DNA of 64,000 nt, from NCBI GenBank assembly GCA_019915135.1, contig JAHLMK010000009.1, positions 1,798,001 to 1,862,000 on the forward strand. The letters are read 5' to 3'. Under the pieces are notes generated by a model that saw only the letters and a list, made by a program, of their open reading frames with translations, had not been told where the DNA came from and did no database searches. The translations under genes were made by a program, and so were the position numbers. Below, one piece after another: positions 45,680 through 58,870 of the stretch. Numbering within the stretch: the stretch's first letter is position 1; every line of letters starts with the position of its first letter. This DNA comes from Strobilurus pachycystidiatus. Taxonomy: Eukaryota; Basidiomycota; Agaricomycetes; Agaricales; Physalacriaceae.

Positions 45680-45819
45680 GGTAGTGGTAGAGGTGGTGGT
45701 GGTGGGTGTGTGGTTTGGGATGAGGTAGCTTGGGGTAGACGCGCGCTGGACAGACTAGCTGCAGGTTGATTGATAGGGCGGCAAAGACGGGTTGGGTCCC
45801 TGCTAGAAAAGACAACCCA

Positions 45820-46365
45820 GGTCTTATACTATGCACACGCGCTGACCATTGTTCCAAGCTAGGGTCGAATTCATCCCGAATAGGCCAACAATGGCGAAGA
45901 TTTGTCGGCATTGTGTTTTGCTCGGAAAAAGATTGGCGCAGAGCAAGAGGGATCTGGAAAGAAGATGTCAGTATAAAGTCAATGTATAACAATGTGAGTG
46001 AGATGAAGGCGTCAATCCTGGAGGCTGGGAGGGTGGCATGCGAGGAGGAGATGGCGGTTGACGTCCAAAAAGAGAAGTGATGGCGGCAATTGATGATGCC
46101 GACATTGCCGGCAATCAAAGCCATCAAACAATTCCAACGCCGCGCTTTCCCTTTCTTCTGCTCGTGCCACCAGTACTGTACGTCCCTTTCATCAAGCGCA
46201 ATCATTAATGATCATCGATCTGATTGCGCACGGTGATAAGAGTTTCTGCATTGTCCCTGTGTCCGAATTTGCTTTTGGTTTTTCGTTCTGACACAGAAAG
46301 CGTCGAACAATGGGCCCATTGTTGTTCGGCGGCCTCATTGTCCCGGCGCGCGGGGGGTGTATAAA
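45820..46365. promoter_or_regulatory. Divergent pheromone promoter with HMG-box palindrome
   Basis: This region lies between two divergent pheromone genes. On the left side, CCATTGTT (45846-45853) and AACAATGG (45887-45894). On the right, the perfect 18-bp palindrome AACAATGGGCCCATTGTT at 46306-46323, then a TATAAAG at 46359-46365, 128 bp before the ATG at 46493. The palindrome contains two inverted copies of the HMG-box motif. Confidence 0.65.
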
Positions 46366-46492
46366 GAAGTCACTAGTCTGCTGTGAGTCCGACATCTCCC
46401 TGCCCGCGCATCTGCTAGTCACTTCGCACCGCCCTCTGCCACATCACATCCCGCCTTCATAGCGAACGTCACCTGCACACCCCACATCTACA

Positions 46493-46651
46493 ATGGACTC
46501 ATTCACCACCATCACCCTTGACCCCGAGTTTGTGGAGCTCGGCCTCTCCCAACTCTCTGCCCTCGCAGCAGAATGCGACACCCTCACACCCACTCCCGTG
46601 GACACCGACGCGCCTGTTCAGGCAGCTCCGGGCTACTGCGTCATTGCATAG
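46493..46651 (+). CDS. Lipopeptide pheromone precursor, CVIA-type (copy 1)
   Basis: A 52-codon frame begins MDSFTTITLD and ends PGYCVIA then TAG. CVIA is a classic basidiomycete CaaX box. The acidic, Ser/Thr/Pro-rich body is standard; the mature peptide is expected to be the last 10-15 residues before the Cys. It belongs to a different subclass from the CIIS precursors and to the same start/ending type as the 58.9-kb gene (MDSF ... CVIA), though the mature regions differ. The paired HMG palindrome and TATAAAG lie directly upstream, indicating strong inducible expression. Confidence 0.88.
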   Translation: MDSFTTITLDPEFVELGLSQLSALAAECDTLTPTPVDTDAPVQAAPGYCVIA

Positions 46652-48147
46652 GCTGCAGTCCCTTCCAATCATCCGTCTTCTTTCATCCTATGACAACCAA
46701 TGGTTCGTCCCGTCCTCTTCTCTTTGCACGCAAGGAGCTGATCGTTTCTTTCTTCTAGACACTCCTTTCATGCGACTTCTGCTACATACCAACCTCTCTC
46801 ATCTCCTGGTCGAGATGAGACTCCATCATACCCATCATGATTCATACATACGCTCATTCATCGGATTTCTTTTCCCTCTTTCCTTTCCTTTCCTTGTACT
46901 CTGTATCTTATTGATTATTTGGGACTTCTAAATACGCGTGTATGGAGTTTGAATGTACAATATGAAATCACAACTCTCCGTCTCTTAAGTGCTTGACATC
47001 TCTCGACTTGGGCTACCCTGGATCGTTGAACCAGAACCAGCGTCTTTCGCAATCGAACTCTCAGCTACGATCCGATGCCGTGCCGTAACCTTTGAGCGAG
47101 AAGTGTCCAGCCGGCCTGGGTCTGCACCGTCTGACGTCGACAATACAAGAATGACCACCCTCCGTACGGCTTGACGAACCGACAAGATATAACTTTGCAG
47201 CAGTCGCTGGGTCGGCGTGGGAAAGCTGACATATCCTCCCACGGGTTTGCCACGAATCACGATGCCGATTATTTGCTTCGCTTCAGGGTTATGCTTATCT
47301 TCGTCCATGGATCCACTTCAACTGAACTGTACGTCGGGTGCTTGACCGGCTGACTCCTAGACTTTCATTGCGAAGACAGTGAATGACCTCATGACTTGTG
47401 GCGTCTTTACTCGGGAAAAAATCGAAGCTGTCATTTTCTAAGCGACGCTGCATACAACCTCCTGAGCGACGTCGGCAATGTTTTCACTCCGCTGGCACCA
47501 TTAATCCTGCTGCCATCGCTCGCGTTAAAAATGTTTTCCAGCATTCGACCACCCTGATTCGGCCGGACCTTCTCCACCTTCGGGATAATTGACAACGGCC
47601 AATCCTCTGATATGATCGCTGCGCACACCGCAGGTAGCGCCGCGTCGTGTCCATAAAGATGGTGTTGTGGGTGCATATGCGGTCATCGAGCTTGGTGGCC
47701 TGACTCCTGATCCCCGTCTGTATTTATTCGGGAGTTTACCGCAGTATCAGAGACTCGGCAAATGCGAGGTGTGCTACTGGATCTGCCTTCAAGTTCTTTG
47801 AATGGCTGACTGGAGTTGCGCCTCAATTGAGCGGACGTTGGCAGCGCTGCAAAGCCAAGCCTGCTGTCCCGCAGGCGGCAGTAGTCGATTTCACCGTTCA
47901 TGGTTACGCTATCGTTACCAAGTGCGCATCGCTTAGCCCCACCCACGCTGAACTCGCCGTTGTGGATGGCCGGTCTCATGGAAGCACGCCTCTCACGATG
48001 CGTTTCCCGACCACACATATCCCTCTATGGCGATTATATCTGCAATTTCTTGGCACTTCAATACAGCCGACTGATGATGTCCGTCCGCCAAAGTGGATGT
48101 GGACACAAGCCGAGTAAAAGTGCGTTGTCTCTTCTCTACCTTCGACC
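46652..48147. other. Intergenic, 3' side of the pheromone gene
   Basis: No gene is recognised. The first 300 bp are AT-rich, consistent with a 3' UTR. Open frames on both strands between 47.0 and 48.1 kb have no family resemblance. Confidence 0.4.
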
Positions 48148-49961
48148 ATGCCTGGAGCGGATCTTGGTACGCTTTTACAGGAACTCTCTAATTTACAGAT
48201 CACGACGTACGCTCTGTGTGAGTGACCACAGCGTTCGACGTCGGTGCGCACTAATTCATGACAGCGAGCGCCATATTTTTCCAGATATACAACATAGTCT
48301 TAACTCTAGACCGCGAGGTATGCCAAAAAATTCTCTCAAACATCGACAATACTCATCTCGGGTACAGATAGATTTCATTTGGGCGTGAGTCAGGTATCTC
48401 TATCTTTCTTTGGTACTCTCTCATGCTGCCTTGTCTGATTAGGAGTCACTGGTCAATTCCGAAGGTACTGTACTTGCTGGTGAGGTATTACGGAATCCCC
48501 TTCGACATGTGAGTGTCCAAAGCCATCTGAACGGCTTTCTTGCTGACGTATTCCAAGAATATGTTTCGTTGGTGCGCCCTACACGCCTCGCTCGAAAGTT
48601 CGACCTTACGATACGGATAATTAGTGAAGAACACGAAAGGACTGTCGGCAAGCGTACGCCCCCGAACCTTTTCTCCCTGGAGTTTGCTGACATTATTTCT
48701 CGATGGCAGTTGTACGCATCTGTGCGCTCCATGGCGCCGTTGTTGATCTTACGACTTTCCATAGCTGTAGAGGGTGGTTCGTCTTTCGAATACTGTACGT
48801 TTCCGCACTGAGATCTGGCTGGTCGCTTAATGTGTTGATCCAGCGGCGGTGACCTACCCATGACAATCTTTGTAAACTCAATCTTGTGCATACGGCTTCA
48901 TGCCATGTATCAGAGCAGAATGAGTAAGAAACACGCCCTTTCTTATCTTGGACTAACGAGCTCTTCTAGTCCTCTGGATTCTCATGTTTCTGTTCTTTCG
49001 CAAGTAGTCCACCGCTTGCCTCGCGTACACATTACTCAACGGACATACACACAGTGCAATTCACAGTACAGACTTTCTCCTCGACCGCGTACCGGGTACT
49101 GACACTGATATGCACAGTTCCAACTCTATGGACCCGTGCAGCTCGCTATTCAAGCAAATAGGACCGGAATGCCGCCCCCACCTGGTCTCGACTGGCCTGG
49201 ATGCTTCGCAGTCACGGACAGTAGATTGTCGATAAATTCATGGCGAGCAGTCCCCCGAGCCATACCAAGGTGTGAAGTTTGCTGACGATGAAAGCGCAGG
49301 ACCACAGGATGTTTCACACAATGTACGCAGCCGGCTGTGACGCGTCCGGTTCTCCCTGACTCTCTCCCCCAGTGTGCTTCTTCCTATTGACTCTTGTCAA
49401 GCTCTTTCGTGGTCGTAGGATGACAATTACCGAAATCCAGATGCGCAATCGATCACCCATTCTTGTTGCCTTTGTGCATGACGGTGCCTTGTTTTTCTTT
49501 CTGTCAGTAGCTGACTACGTTGTCTTTGAGTCTGATTAACCGAAGCGCTCTAGAATAACGTGTGCGCCCTAAAAATGTGCATCTGACAGCCACTCATGTA
49601 CTAACTACTCGGAAGCTGTCGTGTTCTCCCAAATGTTCATAATTCTATATGCGCCGGACGGTCTTCAAGAGCTTATGAGCGGGTGGGTGAGCCGAGAACT
49701 TTCGCTTCGCTAGGCCTTACATTCTCATTATAGGTGGGATCTTGCAATCTATTCGTTCGCCGTAAGTATCACCCACCTCCGTCTCGACGTCTCCTTCATT
49801 TACACGTTACGATTCAGGGGAGCCGCCTCATCTTGAATCTACGAGAGTCTGCTCGGACTGGCCATTTAGCATTGGACGAATCCATTCATTTATATAGGCC
49901 CAGCGAGGTCGTCTCTACCGATGCCGTATCCCAAATTGAGCTCAGACGGGTCGGGGACTAG
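48148..49961 (+). CDS. DUF6533-family integral membrane protein
   Basis: The first exon (48148-48217) begins MPGADLGTLLQELSNLQITT. Small exons follow with phase-consistent joins: SSAIFFQIYNIVLTLDRE, then IDFIW, then SHWSIPKVLYLLVRYYGIPF (about 48443-48508). TLDRE..IW....W....LYLL.RY is the signature of DUF6533 proteins of mushrooms. Later parts are VNSILCIRLHAMYQSRM (about 48867) and the typical last-helix motif GSRLILNLRE (about 49819) before a stop at 49961. Several exons in the middle (48560-49750) are less certain and may contain damage. The family has several predicted membrane helices and no known function; many lie in gene clusters. Confidence 0.6.
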
Positions 49962-51321
49962 CATCTCGCTACTTGCAGAGCATGTGGGCTGGCGTACTAT
50001 CTCTCATTTTTTGTATTGGTCACAGAGTATACATTCTGACGATTGATTCCTCCTTTCAGCCCTGAGTGGCAGCTCCCTTCCACGAAGATACAGTGACTCA
50101 CACGGCGTACATCGCGTGGGAATCGTTACCGTACATAGCTTGCCGCATTCATAATTTCTGATCATGGGCGCTGTGCATGCAAGCCGCAGCGCTCAGCGAC
50201 TGTGAGAATTGACAAGCGTCGCTCCTTCGCTCGGGACCTTGGGTTACGGGTAGGGACCGTGGCACGGAGTCCGGCCATCAACGTCGATCAACGGCACAAT
50301 CGGCTGATTATAAATCAATCAATCAATCAATAAATACACGGCACGGACCCAGAGGATCGCCGGACGCAGCGTAGAGTACAGATAGGTGCTATATCTTTAA
50401 TCTACCTGCTCAACTTCAGACAGATCCGCCATAGAGTCGACCCACGCTCGATGCCCCCGTCGTGCATAACGTACCCTCACTCTATAACACTGTAAGAAGG
50501 CAAAGAAAGATAATTAGTACGCTATAGCAGTCGGTCCGGAGGCGAGTAAAGCTCTCAGCTCAACTTAATGTCACCAGTCGCCATCGGTCAGGTTGCCGAC
50601 ATAGAGCTGAAGTGCACATCAGTTGAATGATACGGGCCAGAAGGCTTCAGGGTATAATCTCAGTCTCTGTGTTTGAGTGCACAAGTAAAACATAGCGCAG
50701 TTCACAACGCGAGCCGCCGAACCGGGGAGACGTCATTGATTCGGAGTTCGAATCTTAAATAAATGATGGACACAGGGTCCCGCAATGGACGGGCCCGACG
50801 GGGCAGCCGCACAGACTGCGGTACCATGGGCGCACAATGGCGGGGCGCTCGCACAAGGCGGCCAAGGTGATTGAGAACTCAGAAGTATTTTTTACACCCA
50901 ATGGGTGTCGTATTTAAACCTCGACAGGCTGCGTATTATCGACCTCGGCAGGCTGGTTTGGTTTTTTGCCCGTGAGGGTTGGTTTTGGCCACGAAGGCTG
51001 GTGGGTGGAATAAACATCTCACTGTCATCTTTGTTAAATTTGTCTGCAACTGCCAAACGCGAGAAGACTTGCCATCCTAACATCAGAGAGGCTCACTCAC
51101 TTTCCTCTGTCACCGCCCGCCGGCCTGGTGTATGAATCAGTCGCGCGGAAATGACAGTTTACCTGTGCCGATACCATCCCGCAAATACAATCCTCGATAA
51201 CGAGATGCATTGTGTGAGTGCAATCCTCTGCCCATCATCCCTGTCCCTTTCATTCATACTCGGCACGAACCATTTCTGATTGACCGGGCTCTAGCTTCGA
51301 TCCTCGTCTCAACTGACTGAC
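49962..51321. other. Gene-free stretch
   Basis: No gene is recognised. A GGAGTTCGAATCTT near 50740 and a TAGCGCAGTTC about 45 bp before it resemble tRNA B and A boxes, but the intervening fold is poor. A short TCAATCAATCAATCAATAAAT repeat lies at about 50310. Confidence 0.4.
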
Positions 51322-53504
51322 ATGGGTATCGCGGCCCACAACTCGTGAAATCAAAAGCTGTCTGCGACAGGAAGCGCATGGACTTTAGATGTCTACCCTC
51401 TCACAGGTCTCCATTGGTGTACTATTCCTCTCTCTCTATCATCTCCTCCGGTTCTATCGTCTATCAAAGGTATATCCTTTGCGCCTTTAAAAGCTGTATA
51501 CTAATACACTTTGAAGAGACCCGACCTCGCGCACGGTTACCAGCCTATATTTGATCCATATGGCGCTCCCGGAGCTCTTATAGAGACATCTTGGTGGCAC
51601 AAGGGATTCATGTGGTCCTGGTGCCAGCGCGAGACAGGTCATTCCGCTCGTTATCCAGGCTTCAGACGTCTGGATCGCTGATATCTCTCCCCAGCACATT
51701 TTCACCACTCACGCGATGTGAACACGATGGTTCCCTACTTCGGCAGGGCGCACTACATCCTCTGCTCAGTTGACGCCATGCGGCGTGTCATGGACCCCGA
51801 AATGAAGACGGGCCTTCAAAGGCCAAAACAATATACTACTGAGGGGTGAGCTTCTGTTACCAGAAAATCCTTTTCCTGTCCAACCACACGCTACAGGATA
51901 TGGGGTCGAAATATCTTCTCAGCAAACGGGCCGGACTGGCGGCGTCACCACCGCATCGTAACGTCAGCAATCAATGAAGAGATGTACGCGGTTTGCAGCT
52001 CAGTCTGTTTCAAAACGGCTAACAGAGCCCTAGGATGAGTTCCGTTTTGGAAACCATAGTGTTCGTCTCTGAGAGCATGATCAGAGCTGAAGGCTGGAGC
52101 AGACGACGCGACTTTGTGATCTCAGATGTCCACCGCTTTATGATGCGCGTCAGGACCATTCCTATCCAAACTGCATTCCATCTCTCACGGCATCGTTACT
52201 TAGGTTACTCTGATGACCATATGTCGGTGTGGCTTTGGGATCCCGATCGACTGGAAGACGGACGACACTACCGATGCAGGAGTTGCCGAGTTTGACCGTG
52301 CTTTATCCCTCGCAGCGGAGACGATGACTGTTCGGCTCATTCTACCTTCGTGGTTTTGGTCTTTGCCCATCCCGAGGTAGGCTAAGTAAAACATGTGTAC
52401 TTTCCTGATTGCAATAACTGGGTCGTTTAGGATCCGGGAGATAGAAGGATCATGGAAGAAACTAATCTCGATTCTGGATCGCGTGGCGGAAGAAAGGCAG
52501 GAAGAACACAAGGCGTTTGGGGAGTTTGACAAGCCGGATCTTTTGACTCGGTTAGTTGTTGCAACTGACGAGACAAAAAAGTATCCGCTCGAGCATCACG
52601 AAGTTGTGAGTTGCTATTTAGTTGTATCATGCTAAACTCAACGCGAACACAGACTTCCAACATGTTAGCAGTCTTGTTTGCTGGACACGGTGAGATATAT
52701 CCTTCTTGGAAGGGCATTACAACTCCTTGCCTGATGTCGAGTTTGAAGACACCACTGCAAGTGCACTGTCGTCCACCTTGAGCATACTTGGTTTGTACCC
52801 CTTGGAGCGCAAGAGAATCCACGAGGAGGTGTACTCTGAATTTGGAACCGGCCAGCATCTGGTACGCATTCCCATCGAGCTATGGAATCTGACTGATTTC
52901 CCAAGACTTTGACGGCATTGGAGCGGTGCAAGCATACCCAGGCCTGCATTGTCGAAGCCATGAGACTGATATGTGTGTCCGCTCATATAATGAATCCCTG
53001 ACCGCTCCCTGACGATCCCCTTTAGCTCCAGTACCTGTGATTGCACGAGACATGACCGAAGATATGAAAGTCCGCACCTCGCGGCCGCATGAGGGGCAGC
53101 GGCTCTTCCGTAAGGATACGCGCATCCTGCTCGATCTGTACGCTATCAGTAAGCATATCAGAAGATCAAAGACTTCTGTCCCTAATAGATGCACAGCGCA
53201 CAATCCAAATGACTACCCGAACCCTGAAGCGTTCGTTCCTACGCGTTGGTACGACGTCAAGGAGCGCGACTACCCCATGTTCGGCGCCGGACCGCGTGCC
53301 TGCATTGGTCGTAAAGTCGCGCTGATAGAGGCGATGGGATTTTTCGTGCAATTCTTTCGTGATTGGGATGTTGAGACGGTGCTTCGTGACGGGGAGACCA
53401 ACGACACGTGCTTGAGGCGTATCATGGAAAGTGCCACTTTCCAGAGAACGACGCTGGCCATCAATGATGTCTCCCTTCGTATTAATGCCAGGCACAAGAG
53501 CTAG
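51322..53504 (+). pseudogene. Cytochrome P450 gene, decayed
   Basis: Recognisable parts occur in order. RVMDPE and WGRNIFSANGPDWRRHHRIV are C-helix-type, with WR binding haem propionate (about 51900-51960). Then IREIEGSWKKLISILDRVAEERQEEHK, an AVLFAGH helix-I fragment (about 52662), APVPVIARDM, NDYPNPEAFVPTRW (about 53210) and the haem ligand motif FGAGPRACIG (about 53281-53310). Stops and frame changes lie in between, e.g. near 52095, 52275 and the region 52690-52900, where the K-helix is unreadable. P450s are haem monooxygenases that act at the ER membrane. The copy is dead; the 5' start is approximate. Confidence 0.75.
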
Positions 53505-54048
53505 AGGAGCGTACGCGTAGTGTATACTCTGGTTCAAGATATTGTATTATCTGACTGCATATCGATTATCTTTGATAACGATCGCAAGCTGGACTTGGAC
53601 AGGAAAGGACTTTTTGTTCACGAGTAATGTCGTAGGCTCGACACGTGTCGAAGCGAGGTAGCGACAGCCCTATGTGTCTGCTCAAGAGCCCACGAACCGT
53701 GAGAGAGATTCAGCCAAACGACCAGCAGCAGGATGGAGGTTTTGACTATGCAAAGAGTGAGATACAAAGTAGTGTCGATGCTGGTCGAAAAAGCCGGGTC
53801 ACTAGGTCAGTACCTCATGGAACATGTTGCTTGGACAGTTGACCGAGAGTGAAGTACCTAACGGTGATCAAGACGGGCGCTGCATGGACTGGGATCTCTG
53901 AGCATGGCCTGTCATCCCCACAATGCGTAAGAACTCGCTTGCACCCCTCAGACGTGACATTGGACCCCCGAAAAACCATGCCCTCAAAAGCACAAACCTA
54001 TACATACACTATGCCTGATCTTGGTCCTTGCAGTTGCACACGTCCCCA

Positions 54049-55579
54049 ATGGCAAACAACCTCGACGTATGTATGTACCTCCTGATCCTCGCCATTGTCT
54101 GGTTCGCTATGCGCAAGCACGCAGGCCCATCAGACATACCTATAGTTTCGTCAACCGTAGCTCGCTGTCTGCTTGAATTCCACCTCACACGTACGAAGCT
54201 CTTCGACCGATGCCGGTACGTCCGTTCATTTTCCCGGTCAATATACACTCCCACCGACCTCACGTCGCCCGTAGAACCCAATATGGCGCCATATATCGCT
54301 TTACATTGGGACATAGGCAGCTCTTCATTGTCTCAACTGTTCCCGCCGTCAAAGCGCTTTATGCCACTCCGGAACATCTCCTTGACCACAAGGACGCGCA
54401 CTTCCTCGTCTTAAAAGCCCTCGGCGCACGCGGATCCCGCGAAAAGCTTGCCGTCCCCGTACACGAGATTTTCATCCCATCTCTTACGAAACTCCTCTCT
54501 CAGCGGACCGTCCTCCAACAAATGGGGGGATCAATGTATGCTACGCTCTATGAGCATCTCTCTACCTTATCATTGCCCGAGCACACGTCCGGTCTGGAAC
54601 TCACACCCACTATCCACAAAGCGGTACATCACACCATCACTAGAACAATCTTTGGTGCATCATTTCCTGTCGAGTCAGCGTGGGAGTCTTTCACCGCGCT
54701 TGACGACGCTATCCCCCTCATGCTTTCTCCTCTTGGCTTTCTGGCCCGTTCAGGTCGCCGCGCGCGCGATAGGCTACTCGGCATTATGACGAACTACATA
54801 CACGAGACCCGCAGGGCGAAGGAGGATTTCTCTCCCCTTATTAGCATGGCCCTGAAGAGCGGGGACGATATCCTCCAGCTATCCGAACAGGTTGTCTGTG
54901 TGCTTTCCATGCACTGGGCATCCCAGACCAACACCCAGCGCGGCTCGTTCTGGCTCACTGTACAAGTCCTCGCTGACGCAGATGCCCAAGCACGCCTTCG
55001 TGCCGAGACGAAGGAGACCATTGAAAAATATGGTCAACCTAGTCTGCATGATCTCCTCACTACTCATCCTGAAGTGCTGTGGGAGTCCTTCCCCCTTGCT
55101 GAGTCCGCAGCGTGGGAGACTCTTCGTATGATGACGCTCCCTGTGTCTGTTCGGAGAAGTCAGAGTGACCTACCTGTGCCGAGAGGGGACGGAACATACT
55201 TCACACTCCCCACGGACGACTTTGTTATGCTGGACACGCGTGCAATCCATTACGACGAGGAGCTCTATCCCAACCCGACATCTTTCCAGGTTGATCGCTT
55301 TCTCCCGAGCAAGGGAACGAAATTGAAGAAGAATTTCGCCTACGGTGGGGGGGCCCAGCTTGTGAGTACTTTGACAGGTGAACGCAGCACGCAACTCAAT
55401 ATTTGTCACAGTGCAAAGGCAGGCATCTTGCGCATCACTTCATGAAGATGTGGATCGTAGTTTTCTTGGATATGTTCGAGGTACCCACTGCGGTGCAAGT
55501 ACCGCCAATGGATCCGAGGAGCTGGAACGGTGTGGCGCATCCAACGCATGATGTTAAGGTACAACTTCGGCGCGTTTGA
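54049..55579 (+). CDS. Cytochrome P450 monooxygenase, intact
   Basis: Exons 54049-54215, 54275-55361 and 55412-55579 encode about 473 residues. The N-terminus has a membrane anchor (MYLLILAIVWFAM). Family landmarks: helix-I region HWASQTNTQRGSFW (a variant without the usual threonine, as in CYP7/CYP8-related enzymes), K-helix ETLR (about 55116), and the haem-binding loop FAYGGGAQLCKGRHLA, split by intron 2 immediately before its cysteine. It would catalyse oxygenation of a hydrophobic substrate at the ER. The substrate is unknown and it is not obviously part of a metabolite cluster; the neighbours are mating genes. Confidence 0.85.
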
Positions 55580-56414
55580 GCGACGAAGAGCAAGACACGC
55601 TTGAAAGAATGTGATTTGTGGAATAGGAGTCAAAGGATAGAACACAGAAGATACTCGGTGTCCTAAAAAATTATGTTTAGTCGGCGACTCGGTGACGGTA
55701 ATCTGAAAGCAAGGCTTAGAATGGCGCTTCGGCCAACTCGAATGGTCTGCCCCCAGGAGTATTGCAAACCGAGGTGCACCCAAACATCACTGTAATCTAG
55801 AGAATTGCTGCAGTAAAAGGAAGATAGGCGATCGCACAGGCGTCATCAATAACAGCAGTCGGACAAAGTCAAAGAAAGGATCTGTGATAGTTCGTCGAAG
55901 CTCTCGGGAATGGATAGCAGAGTACATCGGCCCCGAGTCATCGGCAAAACTAGTTCTCGCCCTTCTCCCAAAGTAGCGGAGTATTCTTGGGGGAGTGTAT
56001 AAGCTCAGATGCCAGCCGCTTTGTTACCTTCTCGGAGCCTAAGTACGAGCAAGCATGAGTGGAGCTGAGGGCTGTGACGAAGAGGCCATTGATCCGGTTA
56101 CGTCACCTTCTTCGAGCCAGGTTTGGTCTATCTTCGGAGAGTACTGGGAGAGTAAATGTTAGAATTGCTAATTACTCGAAGAGATGTCTCCGTCCATCTT
56201 ACTGGCGTACAGAGGAGGAGGATGGTAGGGCGGGCAGACCGACCTTGTGGCGTGGTATCGGCGGCCCGGCCCGCCTCACAGCCGCCTTGACGCGAACGCA
56301 GCGAAAAACTTTGCTCTGTTCCTGCCGCCCTTTGTCAACGATGCTACCCCAGATGGCAAACCGCACACCATCGGTTTCGTATAGCGTTGGCGCCTCCGCT
56401 CGTTGTGCGACGAC
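55580..56414. other. Intergenic, no gene recognised
   Basis: Nothing clear is seen. Open frames here are short and without family resemblance. Confidence 0.5.
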
Positions 56415-57352
56415 ATGCCCCATCCCGTCCTGCCCATTGTCGCATTCTCAACAGCTCTCCTGGCTTTGGTACCATTTGCATCGACCAAAACGATCCCATG
56501 TCGCATCCTCATGATGCTGGATCTTCATAGGCAGTTTACTCACGGCGTCACTGCCGTCCTCACAGGCTGCAGGCGATGGAAAGTTTGGCGCGATATAGGT
56601 ACGTCGTTTCTTTGCTAAATCGATGGCGCTGAGATGTAGTTCAGGCACTAAATTCTGTGTGGGCACGCAATATGGCGTCTCGCTGTCGACTTTGTGCATA
56701 GCACAATATCATGAAGCGCTATCCTCCCCTCGGCCAATACGCAAGCGTCGCGCGCCACTTCAGAGGATTGTGGGGAACACTGTCCCCGGCTTCTCCCTAG
56801 TCTTGACTCTTACTTATGTCTTCCGCCCTGTCTCTCCTGCTCTGGACTGAGTATGGCTCGCAAACCACGTGGTCCAAGGTCATCGCTTCGATCATTAGAG
56901 ACATAGGCTGCGAATCGACCATCTATACCCGGCGGCATATTACTCGTATACCTCATCCAATCCTGCTTGCGTTGTCCTTGGCTGCATAACTTCTTCCATC
57001 ACCCTGAGTATGCCGTTCATCTTCTGCCGGCCCACCTTCGGCGCGCACCTCCACGAACGCGCTCCCCAGTCCGGACCAACCACATCAGCTCATATGCGCC
57101 TGGTCGCGATGGGTGTCCGCCTGGCCTAGTGCACGCCCATACCCTCCTTGTCGAATCTTGGTATCAACGTCGTTCCCAGTTTGCGCCCATGGACATGCTG
57201 GGGCGATGTACACACGGATTGAAATCGAGTCGACGGGCAGTGGGGACCGGGAAAGAGATGCTAGTCTGGTGCCTCATTCCCAGCGCAAGCGTGATCGTGT
57301 TCCCATTTTCAGCATGGGATCGGGACGTCTGGGGGCGTTATGGGAGATGATG
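56415..57352 (+). pseudogene. STE3: STE3-type pheromone receptor, decayed copy
   Basis: The start MPHPVLPIVAFSTALLALVPF is the first helix of a STE3 receptor and is followed by a short intron after DIG, as in the intact gene at 59.4 kb. Fragments then follow: KFCVGTQYGVSLSTLCIAQY (about 56650), a stop-broken loop and helix-5 region in which MRLVAMG, NLGINVV and LRPWTCWGDVHTD are visible (about 57090-57215), and WCLIPSASVIVFPFSAWDRDVWGRYG near the end. Stops, frame changes and missing helices show it is dead. STE3 proteins are seven-helix GPCRs on the cell surface that recognise the lipid-modified pheromone; this copy cannot. Confidence 0.8.
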
Positions 57353-58870
57353 GTCAGGCACGTCCTGGGGAGAGAAAAAGGCGGCCTCCGCAACAATTCA
57401 TCTCTCCCCTCTTGCCCCAGGCGTCGTCCCGCTGGACGCTCTTGGATGCTCAAAGTCTCTGGAAAGCATTGTCAGATGATGATGCCTCCGTTATTTCCTA
57501 CTATGGCCGTCTTCTTCGAACTCTTTGCGCCACGTCGAGATATTGGATGCCATGACTTCTCTAAGCCGGCCGCACACTCTTCGCCACTCATCGCATCCCT
57601 TCAGCGACGTCCTCCCCCTCTCACCCTCGTTACACCGATCACGCTCCCTGCCCATAATTATCACTACAACTGTTACCGTTGATCACATGGTCTGAAATGT
57701 ATATACGCTCCCAAATGCTTCACTGTACATGCTTGAAGTTCATGTACCCTACATAACCCCACGACAGATACAGTAGGTACACAATTTGAGGACTGGTCTC
57801 TTCTCAGTATTGTCTACTTTTGTCCGCCGAACCCAGTTGACATTCCGATTGGCTCTGTTTCCGAAGTAGACAATTACTACTAACCATGCCGACTCCTGGT
57901 CTTGCACGGGTTCTTCTGTTCGTGGCTGCATGGACAAGTGACTGGCCTTTGGCTGCTGGTCCAGAAAAGCTCTGTACACTGTTGACTCTATGTACGTACA
58001 TTAAAACCCCCTCCATCTGTCGTGCTCATCGTACCTCGTCGGGCCAGTAAGACGGAACTAGGCTAAGGTAGGCTTGTGATAGGTATTGGCTCATGATTCG
58101 AACTTCGATTGACGTCAACAAACGACTCGAGCATGGATTACTCCTTCGATAGAGAATGGGAAGGAAGAGTCGTACTACCGGCACTTAATATGTATTCGAA
58201 GACCGACAAATATGGCGATTAGCACGAGAGCTGTGATGGGCGGTCATACGCCGCTGCTCACAGCGAAGCAAGTCGTTCTACTGAGTGGTATCCAGATAAG
58301 GACTCCGGCATAATCACTCGATGAAGCGGAAGAAAGGTGGCGGGACAACTTGACAAGGCGGTGCCTCTCTGAGGGGATAAAATTTGCTTAGTAACTACGT
58401 TCAATTTAGGCCATCAAACGAACCGGTGATTTGAGATGGGATCCGACACAGAGCAAGCGAGAGAGAGAGAGATAGATAGAATTGAAACGGCGGTATCTAC
58501 AGTGTACAAGGAGTTTTTCTAATGTAAACAGAAACGGAAGAATGAATGGCGGACACTTTCAAAGTGCCAGTGCTAATCAAAAAATCAGCATGAGAGGATG
58601 GAGTTACGACATCCTAGAGACGTACACGGTGCTGAAGTTCTTTGGGTCAATTCAATGAGAGTGATGGTGGATCGGAGGAGTCGAAGGCGAGATAAGTTAT
58701 ATGCTAAAAAGCAGAAATCAACGGTTGCTCGAGATCACAGACAGCTGTCGTACCAGATTACATAGAGATGAGAGGTGTCGCAGTTCTGAGAATATGATAG
58801 CATAAAATCTGCGGCACGGATCAGAGAGCGCCGCTATGAAGACAAGGAAGGCGAACATACGAATCGTTGC
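57353..58870. other. Intergenic between receptor relic and last pheromone gene
   Basis: No gene is recognised. A GAGAGAGAGAGATAGATAGA simple repeat lies at about 58464. Remnants of the receptor tail may extend to about 57680. Confidence 0.4.

Noticed and set aside
50696..50760. Possible tRNA (TAGCGCAGTTC ... GGAGTTCGAATCTT)
   Set aside because: A- and B-box-like words are present but the T-arm does not pair and no acceptor stem is visible.
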